NCBI GenBank assembly: GCA_965219165.1
Contig: CBDCMW010000002.1
Coordinates: forward strand, 3,348,001 to 3,412,000
Source of the DNA: Aldehydirespirator sp965219165
Lineage (GTDB): Bacteria > Actinomycetota > Acidimicrobiia > Acidimicrobiales > Aldehydirespiratoraceae
Reading direction: 5' to 3'
DNA length: 64,000 nt
Positions 1 through 8,576 of this stretch are shown piece by piece (positions within the stretch are counted from its first letter, which is position 1; each line of letters starts with the position of its first letter). The notes below the pieces were generated by a model, which saw nothing but the letters and a program-made list of their open reading frames with translations, made no database searches and was not told where the DNA came from. Made by a program: the position numbers and the translations under genes.

Positions 1-69
1 CGGCCTGGCGTGGCGGATCAGAAGCAACTCCACGACGCCGGAGGCTACCGGCGGCTGGGCCGGTTCTAG
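1..69 (+). CDS. C-terminal end of an unidentified protein (5' partial)
   Basis: The first 23 codons of the window are open on the plus strand and end in TAG, giving a basic tail that finishes YRRLGRF. It converges on menC with only 7 bases between the stop codons, a normal convergent arrangement here. Too little is visible to name a family. The tail is loosely like the end of ABC ATPase or oxidoreductase proteins, but that is only an impression. Confidence 0.35.
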   Translation, partial: RPGVADQKQLHDAGGYRRLGRF

Positions 70-76
70 GGCTCGG

Positions 77-1213
77 CTAGGGCCGGTTGGACCCCGGGGC
101 CGGGGTCACGCCGAGGCCCGAGGACGATGGCAGAGGCATGGCCCCCGAGGCGATCGGAGGCGGGGCGGCCAAGTCCTCCGCCAGCAGTTCCGCTGTCGCC
201 AGGCCGTGGACTTGGCGGTGCGATGCAGCGGCGTCCACCGCGGCCGCGACGTGCAGGGCGTGGGCAAGGCCCACCGCCGAGTCGAGGAACGACGTGACCA
301 CCACCGACGCTCCGGCCTCGCGGGTCCGGGCCGCGATGGCCAGGGCCACGTCGGGACCGCCGAGGGCCTGAGGCTTGACGATGAGAGTGCTCACACCCAG
401 CTCCAGAGCCCGCACGGCGTCGGACTCGCTGCGGATCGACTCGTCCACGGCCACGGGGATGCGGCTGCGCCGGCCCACGGCCGCGATCGCTTCGATCCCG
501 GCGATCGGCTCCTCGCAGTAGGCGATATTGCAGTCCTGCATCCGGCCCAGCACTTCGACGGCCGTTGCTTGGTCCCAAGCGCCGTTGGCATCGAGCCGCA
601 GCTCGGCTTCGGGGCCCAACCCAGCCCGGGCGGCCCGAACCCGGTCGACGTCGGTAGCTGGCTCGGCCCGGCCCACCTTGAGCTTCACCGCCCGGAATCC
701 GGCCTCCACCGCGTCCTGTGCCTCGGACCCCACGTCGTCGGGCTCGTCCGCCGTGACCAACGCGTTGACGGCGACTTCTTCGTACGGAGCGGGACCGGAT
801 CGACCCTTCCCGGATGTCTCCGCTCGGCCAGCGCCCGTGCTCCGGGAACGACCGGCTCCCGTGGACTCGACGAGGTGGGCAGCCAGCGTTGTGCCCGCCT
901 GGCGGGCCTGGAGGTCGGCCCAGGCGCCCGCCACCGCGGCCCGGGCATGCGGCGCGTGTTCCAGAGAGGCGATCACGGCCGCCACGGCACTCTCGGCGTC
1001 CGTTCCGATCGCTTCGAGGGCCGGACGCAGCGCAGTCTCGGTTTGCAGCAGCGAGTTGCGGGACCAGCCCGGCAGCGGGCTGGCCTCACCCCAGCCCGTA
1101 TGGCCGCCGACCGTGATCGAGACCAGGAACCCGGACCGGAAACGGACCGAGACTCCGCCGGTGACGAACGGCGAGCGCAGCGCCAGCCGGAAGGGGTGGA
1201 TCTCGGTCCGCAT
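77..1213 (-). CDS. menC: o-succinylbenzoate synthase
   Basis: Enolase-superfamily enzyme of menaquinone synthesis that dehydrates SHCHC to o-succinylbenzoate in the cytoplasm. The 378-residue reading shows the superfamily residues: KLK at 177-179, metal ligands Asp208 (LDANGAW), Glu234/235 (CEEP) and Asp257 (VDES), and Lys280 (VKPQALGG). The frame stays open far upstream, but the product begins naturally at ATG 1213 (MRTEIHPFRL), 5 bases after the menH stop. It is the last gene of the men block. Residues about 117-142 form a Gly/Ser/Arg-rich insert between the capping domain and the barrel that I would not expect in the family. Confidence 0.9.
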   Translation of the reverse strand: MRTEIHPFRLALRSPFVTGGVSVRFRSGFLVSITVGGHTGWGEASPLPGWSRNSLLQTETALRPALEAIGTDAESAVAAVIASLEHAPHARAAVAGAWADLQARQAGTTLAAHLVESTGAGRSRSTGAGRAETSGKGRSGPAPYEEVAVNALVTADEPDDVGSEAQDAVEAGFRAVKLKVGRAEPATDVDRVRAARAGLGPEAELRLDANGAWDQATAVEVLGRMQDCNIAYCEEPIAGIEAIAAVGRRSRIPVAVDESIRSESDAVRALELGVSTLIVKPQALGGPDVALAIAARTREAGASVVVTSFLDSAVGLAHALHVAAAVDAAASHRQVHGLATAELLAEDLAAPPPIASGAMPLPSSSGLGVTPAPGSNRP

Positions 1214-1218
1214 GGGTG

Positions 1219-2148
1219 TCAGCCGCCCGCCCTCGTCGCGGCGCGGATCGCCTCGGATGCCGCGATGAAGGCGGCGACGGCGTCTGCGGTGGGCTGGGGC
1301 TGCTCGACGTGGGCAGCATGCCCGGCACCGCTGATTCGTACGACGTCCGCCCGGGGGAGGCCAGCCGCGAGATCGTCGGCAATTGTGCAGAACTTGGTGT
1401 CGTGAGCGCCCACGACCAGCAGCGTCGGCGTGTCGCAGTCCCCGAGGAGATCGTGCAGCGGTGTCATCGAGCCGGTGCCTCCTGCTGTGAGGCTGCGGGC
1501 CAGTCCGGCGGGGTTCGACGCCAGACGCTGGGCTCGGGCGGCCCGCAGGTAAGCCTCGCCCAGCGAGGCCTGCCCCGCGAACAGCGGGTCGGCCATCCAG
1601 TCGGTCACGAAGGACTCGAAGTCGTCGGTGATGCGTCGCGCTCCGGCTGCGTCGGCCTCGGCCCGGATGCGCCGCTCGTCCGGGTCCGGGATGCCGGCGG
1701 AGACCCCGATCAGGGTCAAGGACCGCAGCCGCTGCGGCTCGGTGCATCCCAGGGTCAGCGCCACCCTTCCGCCCATCGAGTAGCCGACGAGGTGGAGGGT
1801 CCCCAACGCGAGGGAGTCAGCTAGGGCGATCACTTGGCCGGCCATGGCCTCCACCCGGTACAGGCCGAGGTCGTCGGGCCCCTCGGAGTCTCCGTGGCCG
1901 ACCAGGTCCGGAGCAATCATCCGCAGCGCCTGGTCGGACTGGTCGCCTGCGGCGAGGCGCTCGGTGAGGGGAGCCATCGCCCGGGCCGATCCCGTGAACC
2001 CGTGCAGCACCAGGACGGGCACGCCGTCGGCTGGACCCTGCTCGCTCACCGCCAGATCGACCCCGCTCGCCCGGATCGACGATCTGTTCGCGGTATTCCG
2101 GCCTGTGAACGGATAACCGCGAACAGATCGCTCAGATGGCACCGGCAC
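1219..2148 (-). CDS. menH: SHCHC synthase, alpha/beta hydrolase
   Basis: Alpha/beta hydrolase that converts SEPHCHC, the MenD product, to SHCHC. Visible are the oxyanion segment LHGFTGS, the nucleophile elbow GYSMGG, a late Asp in VVGAHD and the catalytic His in GAGHAAH. Its place between menD and menC supports MenH. The longest reading starts at ATG 2148 and overlaps menD by 17 bases, but its residues 7-24 are encoded by a 49-base inverted repeat and have no role in the fold. The true start may be a GTG just downstream of the repeat (around codons VSEQG). The function is much surer than the start. Confidence 0.82.
   Translation of the reverse strand: MPVPSERSVRGYPFTGRNTANRSSIRASGVDLAVSEQGPADGVPVLVLHGFTGSARAMAPLTERLAAGDQSDQALRMIAPDLVGHGDSEGPDDLGLYRVEAMAGQVIALADSLALGTLHLVGYSMGGRVALTLGCTEPQRLRSLTLIGVSAGIPDPDERRIRAEADAAGARRITDDFESFVTDWMADPLFAGQASLGEAYLRAARAQRLASNPAGLARSLTAGGTGSMTPLHDLLGDCDTPTLLVVGAHDTKFCTIADDLAAGLPRADVVRISGAGHAAHVEQPQPTADAVAAFIAASEAIRAATRAGG
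2081..2129. repeat. 20-bp inverted repeat (hairpin) at the menD/menH junction
   Basis: Arms 2081-2100 and 2110-2129 are complementary at 18 of 20 positions; the only difference is a swapped TA/AT pair. The loop is 9 bases. The RNA would fold into a strong hairpin. It lies inside the extended 5' end of menH, just past the menD stop. It could be an attenuator, an intercistronic processing site or an inserted palindromic repeat. No T-tract follows, so a classical terminator is unlikely. Confidence 0.8.
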
Positions 2149-3940
2149 CTCGCGTGGCAGCCAGTGCTTGGTGCGCGGCCTGTTGAGCCGCTGCCGTCAG
2201 TGCCCGGCGCTGGGCCACATCGTCGTCTCCGGACACGCCAACCACGAAGAGGTCGACACCAGGAGTGCGGGCCGTAGCCGCGGCGCTCACCGCGTCTCCC
2301 AGCTCGCCGGCAGTCGTCACGTGGCGGGCCCGGATGCCGCCGAATCCGTCGAGGCCGCACAGGTCGAGGCCGTGGGGGGTGCGGAACAGTCGCTCGAAGT
2401 CGTGGGCCGGAACGCGGTCCGCCACCGGCAGCAGCGAGAAGATCTCACCGCCGTCGTTGTCCACGCAGACCGCGATCAGGTGCAGTCCGAGGCGGGACGC
2501 GGCGGTGAGGCCGCTCAGATCGTGGAGCAGGGCTAAGTCGCCCGTGTGGAGCGCGACGGTGCGAGAGCGGTCCGCGGCGGCGACGCCCAGGGCGGTGGAC
2601 GCCGTGCCGTCGATGCCGGCCGCGCCCCGGTTGGCGCAGCAGGTGACCGATCCGGTGTCGAGCACGAAGGCGTCGAGGTCCCTCACCGGCAGCGAGTTCG
2701 CAGCGACCAGCACCGCATCCTCGGGCAGGGCATCGACGAGCGCCCGCGCCGTTCGGGCCGACAGCAGCGGACCGTCATGGACGGTGGCGTCGATAGCGCG
2801 ACGGGCGGCGGCGTCGAGCCTCGTCCAGGTGTCGAACCAGCCGCCCCGGGCGCTGCGCCCCGGCAGAGCAGCACCGGCAGTGATGGAGCCCAGTGCCTCC
2901 ACGGAGGCCTGGACATGGCCGGTGAGCCGGAACACGGCGTGCTCCCAGCGGTCCTCGGGGTCGATGAGCACGACATGGCGGGGACGGGTGCGCTCCAACC
3001 AGAGCCGCACCGGCTTGGTGGTCGCGGTCCGGCCCACGAGAACGGCCGCATCGGGCCGCATCTCGTCCCCGAGGGCCTCGTCGGCGAGCAGATGGTCGGC
3101 AGTAGCTACCACGCAGGCCTGCGCTTCCTCGCTGTTGCCGGCTCGGGAGTCGCCCCGAACGTGCGTGATGGGCTCGCCGAGCAGGGGCCAGCCGGCCCAG
3201 GCCGCGAACCGCTTCGCTTCGGTGGCCCAGTGCAGTTCCCGGTTCAACCCCCCGCCCGGCCACGGCCCGGCCACCACCACTCCCCGCTCGTAGGTGGCGA
3301 CGGTCTCAGCCAGATCTGACAACTCCGCCGACTGGTCCCGCCCGTCGTCTTCGTCAATGCGCCCAGCCCCGCCGTCCGCAGGGGACGACACGGGCACCGG
3401 AACCGTCGACGCAGGTTCCAGCGGCTCGCGGAGGGGCCAGTTGAGATGGACCGGTCCGGGGTCGCTGCCCGTGGACAGACCGACGGCGGTCTCGGCCCAT
3501 CCGGCCGCGGCGGCCGCGGCGACCTCCTCGGGCACAGGCAGGTCGATGCTCCAACGGGCCGCGGTCCCGTACAGGCCCACCTGGTCGATGGTCTGGGGCG
3601 AGCCCCAGCCCCGCAGCTCGGGGGGGCGGTCGGCGGTGCACACGATCATGGGGACGCCTGCGTGGAAGGCCTCCACCACCGCCGGGAGGTAGTTGGCGGC
3701 CGCGGTGCCGGAGGTGCACACCAGCACGGCAGGCCGTCCCGTGGCCCGGCCCAGGCCGAGGGCGAAGAACCCGGCGGAGCGCTCGTCGAGCTGGATCCAG
3801 GTCGTGAGGCTGGGCTGGGCGTCGAAGCACAGGGTGAGCGGAGTGGATCGCGAGCCTGGGCTGATCACAGTGTCGGTCACGCCCAGGGCGACCAGCCGGG
3901 CTGCGAAGGCCGCGACGACGTCGTAAACGGGCTCGGTCAC
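2132..3940 (-). CDS. menD: SEPHCHC synthase (2-succinyl-5-enolpyruvyl-6-hydroxy-3-cyclohexene-1-carboxylate synthase)
   Basis: Thiamine-diphosphate enzyme joining isochorismate and 2-oxoglutarate, the first committed step of menaquinone synthesis. At 602 residues it has normal family length. The N-terminus carries the MenD signature ISPGSRSTPLTLCF (about 25-38). The C-terminal half has the TPP-binding part, with GAAGIDGTASTALGVAAA followed by HTGDLALLHDLSGL. It follows the isochorismate synthase after 61 bases and runs into menH. ATG 3940 places the start just before the conserved N-terminal helix. Confidence 0.95.
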   Translation of the reverse strand: MTEPVYDVVAAFAARLVALGVTDTVISPGSRSTPLTLCFDAQPSLTTWIQLDERSAGFFALGLGRATGRPAVLVCTSGTAAANYLPAVVEAFHAGVPMIVCTADRPPELRGWGSPQTIDQVGLYGTAARWSIDLPVPEEVAAAAAAGWAETAVGLSTGSDPGPVHLNWPLREPLEPASTVPVPVSSPADGGAGRIDEDDGRDQSAELSDLAETVATYERGVVVAGPWPGGGLNRELHWATEAKRFAAWAGWPLLGEPITHVRGDSRAGNSEEAQACVVATADHLLADEALGDEMRPDAAVLVGRTATTKPVRLWLERTRPRHVVLIDPEDRWEHAVFRLTGHVQASVEALGSITAGAALPGRSARGGWFDTWTRLDAAARRAIDATVHDGPLLSARTARALVDALPEDAVLVAANSLPVRDLDAFVLDTGSVTCCANRGAAGIDGTASTALGVAAADRSRTVALHTGDLALLHDLSGLTAASRLGLHLIAVCVDNDGGEIFSLLPVADRVPAHDFERLFRTPHGLDLCGLDGFGGIRARHVTTAGELGDAVSAAATARTPGVDLFVVGVSGDDDVAQRRALTAAAQQAAHQALAATRGAGAI

Positions 3941-4001
3941 GATTCCCCCGCTCGGGAATCGTTCATAACTGGGCCGCGGGTTCGGCGACGGCCGGCACGG
4001 A

Positions 4002-5831
4002 TCAACGCTCGTCGATCACGTCGAGGAGAGCCCGGAGCTTGTATCCCGTCTCCTCGAGCTCCTCGCCCGGCACGGAGTCGGCGACGATCCCGGCGCCAGC
4101 GAACACGTGCGTCCCCTCCGGCCCGGTGAGCGCGCAGCGCAGGGCCACACCCAGCTCGCCGTTGCCGTCGAGGTCGCACCACCCCACCGGGGCCGCGTAC
4201 CAGCCCCGGTCGAATCCCTCGTGGCCGGCTATGAACTCCAGGGCTGCGCCGGTGGGGGCTCCCCCGACGGCTGCGGTGGGGTGCAGCACGCCTGCGGCCC
4301 GCAGCACATCCATGTCGCTGACGCCGCTGCGCCGGCGCTGCACCTGGGCCGTGATCGGCGTGCGCAGGTGCTGGAGACGGCTCAGACGCATCAGCCCCGG
4401 CTCGGCGGGGGCCGGGTCCACGAGCCCCAGCCCGGCCAGCGCCTCGGTGATGCCGTCCACCACGAAGCGGTGCTCGGACCGGTTCTTGGCCGAGCCCAGC
4501 AGCCCGGCCGCGAGACGCTCGTCGGTTTCAGGACTGTCGCCGCGGGGCGCGGTGCCGGCCAGGGCAGTGGTGTGCAGCCGGGAGCCGTCGAGCGTGACCA
4601 ACTCCTCGGGCGTGGCCCCCAGGAAGGTGGCCTCGCCGACCGTGAACCCAAAGGTCGCGCAGGCCGGGTTGCGCTGCCGCAGCCGGTCCAGCACGGTGAC
4701 GACATCGAGACCGCGGTCGAGGGCGATGGTGCGAGCCAGCACCACCTTCCCGAACTCGCCTCTCCCGATGGCGGTAACGGCATCGGAGACGAGGGCCTCA
4801 TAGTCGTCGTCACGGCTGCAGTCCGATGCGGCCGCGGCTGACCCGGCCGGGTCGGCAGTAGCCGGGTCGGCGGCGTCCGGCAGGGGTTCGACCTCGAACG
4901 ACGCCAGCCGCTCGTCGAGCACGGCCTCGGCCGCGGTCTCGTCGCCGTCGGGCCCTACACGCGTCGCAGCCAGCACCCAGGTGCCGTCGGGGCGGTCGAT
5001 CACGGTCAGCGCGGGCAGCACCAGCCGGCAGTCTCCGAAGCCCTGCCAGCGCGGCCCGCCGCCAGCCGGCTCCCCACCGTCGCTGCCGACTGCAGGCGTG
5101 AACGAGAACCCGCCTACCAGCACGGGCGCGGGCGCCTCGGGAGGCACATTGCGGCGGATCCGGGCTTCGAGCACCGCCCGAGCCGCCGAGGCGGCCGAGA
5201 AACGGTCGCCGCCGATCGGCTCGATCGCCTCCACCACGCCGATAGCGGCCAGCCCTACGTCCGCATCGGGGCGCAGCCAGACACTGCGCTGCTGCTCGGT
5301 GCCGGCCGCGGCGTAGGCGACGAGCGGATCGACACGCCGGTCGAGGCGCCGGACCTTGACGACAATAGCGCCGGCCGCCGTGCCGGGTTCGTCCTCGATG
5401 CGGGCCATGGCCCTTGCCCAGAGCGTTCTCTCGAAGTGGCCGACCACGAGCTTGGTAGCCACCGGGACGAGCCGGTTGACGCTGGCCAGCAACGCGGCCC
5501 TGTCCTTGCTCTCCCGGTCCATGTGACGCTTGAGCAGGTCGATGGCGTCGTCTATTAGATCCTCGACGTTGGTGGCGTGGCGCATGGCCAGCGCGGCCAG
5601 CTCCTCGACAGCCACGCCCTCGCCGACGAGGGTGCGGGCCGCCACCAGCATCTCCACGTCGTCGGGGCCGAAGCGTTCGCCGTCGGAGCCGTTGTCGGCG
5701 GGCGACAGCAGCCCGGCGTCGATCACCAGGTCGACGACGAAGGCGGGCACCCCGGCCCGCTCGGCCAGCCCGGCCCGGTCGAGCACGAGACCGGCATGGG
5801 CGGCGTCGGCCGCGGCGGCACTGTCCGGCAC
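4002..5831 (-). CDS. menF: isochorismate synthase with an N-terminal MerR-like domain
   Basis: Chorismate-utilising enzyme that supplies isochorismate for MenD. The C-terminal part (about 330-605) has the family motifs: GKVVLAR with the catalytic lysine, TALAGTAPRG, SEHRFVVDGI, HPTAAVGGAPTG, and the metal-binding end GAGIVADSVPGEELEETGYK. The protein is long at 609 residues. Its first 150 or so residues are not chorismate-binding: LAERAGVPAFVVDLVIDAGL, then a segment around FGPDDVEMLVAARTLVGEG and a helical stretch, resemble the winged-helix start of MerR-type regulators. This would be a regulator-enzyme fusion. The enzyme call is firm, the DNA-binding-like domain is inferred from pattern. 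Confidence 0.88.
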   Translation of the reverse strand: MPDSAAAADAAHAGLVLDRAGLAERAGVPAFVVDLVIDAGLLSPADNGSDGERFGPDDVEMLVAARTLVGEGVAVEELAALAMRHATNVEDLIDDAIDLLKRHMDRESKDRAALLASVNRLVPVATKLVVGHFERTLWARAMARIEDEPGTAAGAIVVKVRRLDRRVDPLVAYAAAGTEQQRSVWLRPDADVGLAAIGVVEAIEPIGGDRFSAASAARAVLEARIRRNVPPEAPAPVLVGGFSFTPAVGSDGGEPAGGGPRWQGFGDCRLVLPALTVIDRPDGTWVLAATRVGPDGDETAAEAVLDERLASFEVEPLPDAADPATADPAGSAAAASDCSRDDDYEALVSDAVTAIGRGEFGKVVLARTIALDRGLDVVTVLDRLRQRNPACATFGFTVGEATFLGATPEELVTLDGSRLHTTALAGTAPRGDSPETDERLAAGLLGSAKNRSEHRFVVDGITEALAGLGLVDPAPAEPGLMRLSRLQHLRTPITAQVQRRRSGVSDMDVLRAAGVLHPTAAVGGAPTGAALEFIAGHEGFDRGWYAAPVGWCDLDGNGELGVALRCALTGPEGTHVFAGAGIVADSVPGEELEETGYKLRALLDVIDER

Positions 5832-5918
5832 GCCACCATGCTAGGAGTCGCGGCCCGGAGCCCATCCGCCGGGGCACACGCCGGTATGGGTCCGATGGCG
5901 TCCCGCTAGAGTCGGCCC

Positions 5919-6377
5919 ATGGTCTTCGCTGCGGGCACCACCGCCTACAACATCGTCGAGCTGCTGCACATCCTTACGGTGCTGGTGGCTTTGGCGCCGG
6001 TCTTCGTCCATCCGCTGCTGCGCAAGCAGATGCGCGCCTCCGGAGGCGCCGGGCATCAGCAGCTGGTCGTCGCCATGGCGGCCAACGCACGCCGTCTGTA
6101 CGGGCCGGCGCTGATAGTGGCGGGCCTGCTAGGCATCGCCCTGATCGAGATGTCCGAGGACGCCATCTCGATGAGCGAGGGCTGGGTTATTGCCGCCATC
6201 ATCATCTGGGTGGCCATGAACGGCGTCCTGCACGGCATGATCACGCCCGCCCTGAAGTCGGCGGGGGCTGAGGGTGCGTCGGCCGCGACCGACAAGCGCC
6301 TCGAAGCGGGGTCGGCCCTCCTGTCGATCCTGTTCACCGTCCAGCTCGTCCTGATGATCTGGCAGCCCGGCGGCTGA
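5919..6377 (+). CDS. four-helix integral membrane protein (DUF2269-like)
   Basis: A 152-residue protein with hydrophobic helices at about 8-30, 57-75, 85-105 and 128-148, and short charged loops including a LRKQMR stretch after the first helix. It resembles small integral membrane proteins annotated as DUF2269, whose function is unknown. It is divergent from the menaquinone block and followed 10 bases later by another small membrane protein, so the two are probably cotranscribed. Confidence 0.6.
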   Translation: MVFAAGTTAYNIVELLHILTVLVALAPVFVHPLLRKQMRASGGAGHQQLVVAMAANARRLYGPALIVAGLLGIALIEMSEDAISMSEGWVIAAIIIWVAMNGVLHGMITPALKSAGAEGASAATDKRLEAGSALLSILFTVQLVLMIWQPGG

Positions 6378-6387
6378 GCCGCCGAGA

Positions 6388-6837
6388 ATGGGCAGCGGGA
6401 TCTGGCGCGATCCATCGAGGTTGCGCCGAGTCTCAGCAACGGCCGCTGTGTCCGCGGGTGCGGCAATCCTGGCCTGCTCGGGGTTCGCGGTGTGGCTCGA
6501 AGTAGCGGGATCCCGCTTGTCCGGATTCCGCCTGGCCGAGATAATCGGGGGGTACGGTGACCATGTCGCTGGCGTGCCCCCGGCGTGGGTGGGAGCGCTG
6601 TGGTACCTGTTCCCCGTGGCAGCCGGGACGTGCTGGATCCTGCTCTTCCGCCGCTCTCCGCCGACCGTCTCGCGAGCGCACGCACCGATCGGTGCAGCCG
6701 TCGCCGCGGCTGCGGTGGCCTACGTGGCACGGGTAGACGCTCCGGCTGGGCCGCTGCTTGCGATGGCCGGCGGATTGTTCGTCGTTGTCGGATCACTGGC
6801 CGGCAGGCGACACCGAAGCACTCAGACAGCGATATAG
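6388..6837 (+). CDS. small membrane protein of unknown function
   Basis: A 149-residue protein with about four predicted membrane segments: near 18-38, 62-82 (WVGALWYLFPVAAGTCWILLF), 96-113 and 118-135. I recognise no catalytic motif. It starts 10 bases after the previous membrane protein on the same strand, suggesting a two-gene unit. I do not recognise the family. Confidence 0.55.
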   Translation: MGSGIWRDPSRLRRVSATAAVSAGAAILACSGFAVWLEVAGSRLSGFRLAEIIGGYGDHVAGVPPAWVGALWYLFPVAAGTCWILLFRRSPPTVSRAHAPIGAAVAAAAVAYVARVDAPAGPLLAMAGGLFVVVGSLAGRRHRSTQTAI

Positions 6838-6980
6838 CCGACCGCCCCGGATGCCGACTGCATCGGACCTGCTCTTAGCGACAGAGCGCCGCTTACGAGC
6901 GGGTCTATCCGGCCTCCCCGGACTCCGACTGTGGATCAGCAGCTGCGTTTGGATCGAAAGCTACGGTAATATCGGAACGT

Positions 6981-8489
6981 ATGGATAAGTCCCCGGACCC
7001 GCTAGGAGCTGACGGCGAACCTGGGCGCGGCGACTCCCCAATCCCGCCCGACGCCCCGGTCCAGCCGGGCGACGCGGGAGCATCCCCACCGGCGACTGCC
7101 GAGCCCGAGACGGACGGCGAGCCCGAGACGGGCACCGGACCACGGAGGCCGCCGGGCGGAGCCGCCCGCGTCGTCCGGGTCGTCGCCCTGGCGGTGGGCG
7201 TGATCTTCATCGCCGCGGTGGGCTACGCCGTCGTCGATGCCTTCAGCGGGGGCGGAGCCGGAGACGACAATCCTGAGGATGTGGTGGAGGCCATGGCCGC
7301 CGCAGCGAGTCGGGAGGACACCATCGGGATGCTCGCACTGCTGCCACCGTCGGAGGTCGGCACTTTCGCCGAGCTGTACCCCAGCATCACGCGGTGGGCG
7401 GTGCAGGAGGGGCATTTCGACAACGAGGACTGGCTTGCCGGCGTGGACATCGACATCTCCGGACTGGACACGGAGGCCACATACCTGCACCCGGACGTGG
7501 CCATCGTCGAACTCCGAGCGGGCACGATCTCGGTCACCGTGGACCCCGACATCGCCGATTCCTCGCACGTCGACCGCTTCGGGCGCGAGTACTCCCGCAC
7601 GCTCGACGAGTTGCTGGCCGAACTGCAGGACACGGTGCGCGAGGGCAGCGCCAGCATCGCCGAGTATTGGCTGGGCGACCTGTTCGAACTGCACGAGCCC
7701 GACGGCATCTACGTCATGACGGTCAGGCGCGAGGGCCGATGGTACCTCAGCCCCTTCTACTCGGTAGCCGAGTTCGCCAGGCACATCGCGGACCTTCCGC
7801 AGGCAGACTTCGAGGCTTCCAGAGCGGACGCCAAGCCAGGCGCAGAGAGCGCCTCCGCGGTGATCGGCAACTTCGTCGGCATGCTCAACTCCCATCGGCT
7901 CGAGGACTATCTCGAAGCCGAGACGATCGCCGACATTGACGGCCAGCGATCGCCGCTCAACGCCTTCGTCCCTCCCGACGAGATTGGAGTCTTGCTGGAC
8001 TATGCGGTCTCGTACCGCGCTTGGCTCGACAGGATCAACGAGAGGGACCAGCCCGAGAACCTGTGGCAGATCATTGACAGCCTTGGATTGGAGATCCGCG
8101 GCGAGATCTTCATCGACGTGGACACACGCGAGCAACCCCGGCCGGATGGTGCCGTGGTGCTGTACCTCAGCTCGGGCTCGATCAGCGCCACCGCAGAGGT
8201 CACGGTAATCGAAACCGGCGAGGTCCAGCCGTGGGAGATCGAGATGTCCTGGGACGGCCTCTGCGCGACAGGCTACGCACTCATCTACGACGACTACGAG
8301 GACTTCGAGTCCTGCGTGGAGCCCGAGGACTGGCCGGGGGACGACGACGAGCTGTTCATCGTCGTGCGGCGAGTCGACGGCGACTGGTACGTCAGCTACG
8401 TGGAGACCGCGCTCGCCTACATAGAGCTGTTCCTGGACGACTACCTGAACGACGCTGATGATGCGGGGGCCGAGATCGCGGAGACGTGA
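6981..8489 (+). CDS. membrane-anchored extracytoplasmic protein of unknown function
   Basis: A 502-residue protein with a Pro/Glu/Gly-rich, probably disordered cytoplasmic head (about 1-60), one membrane segment (about 63-85, VVRVVALAVGVIFIAAVGYAVV) and a large acidic outer part. That part seems to hold two alpha+beta units of NTF2-like flavour, each ending in a phrase such as REGRWYLSPFYSVAEFARH (about 250-275) or VDGDWYVSYVETALAYIE (about 465-485). Such proteins are common in Acidimicrobiia-like genomes without assigned function. An AT-richer patch with TACGGTAATAT precedes the start and may hold the promoter. Confidence 0.65.
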   Translation: MDKSPDPLGADGEPGRGDSPIPPDAPVQPGDAGASPPATAEPETDGEPETGTGPRRPPGGAARVVRVVALAVGVIFIAAVGYAVVDAFSGGGAGDDNPEDVVEAMAAAASREDTIGMLALLPPSEVGTFAELYPSITRWAVQEGHFDNEDWLAGVDIDISGLDTEATYLHPDVAIVELRAGTISVTVDPDIADSSHVDRFGREYSRTLDELLAELQDTVREGSASIAEYWLGDLFELHEPDGIYVMTVRREGRWYLSPFYSVAEFARHIADLPQADFEASRADAKPGAESASAVIGNFVGMLNSHRLEDYLEAETIADIDGQRSPLNAFVPPDEIGVLLDYAVSYRAWLDRINERDQPENLWQIIDSLGLEIRGEIFIDVDTREQPRPDGAVVLYLSSGSISATAEVTVIETGEVQPWEIEMSWDGLCATGYALIYDDYEDFESCVEPEDWPGDDDELFIVVRRVDGDWYVSYVETALAYIELFLDDYLNDADDAGAEIAET

Positions 8490-8576
8490 TCCGGCCGAAG
8501 GGTGTATCGGCCGTCTGGCTGGGTGCCTTCCCAGAATCGTACGATGCAGCAGCGGCGAGCGAGGGAGGCGAGTGAC

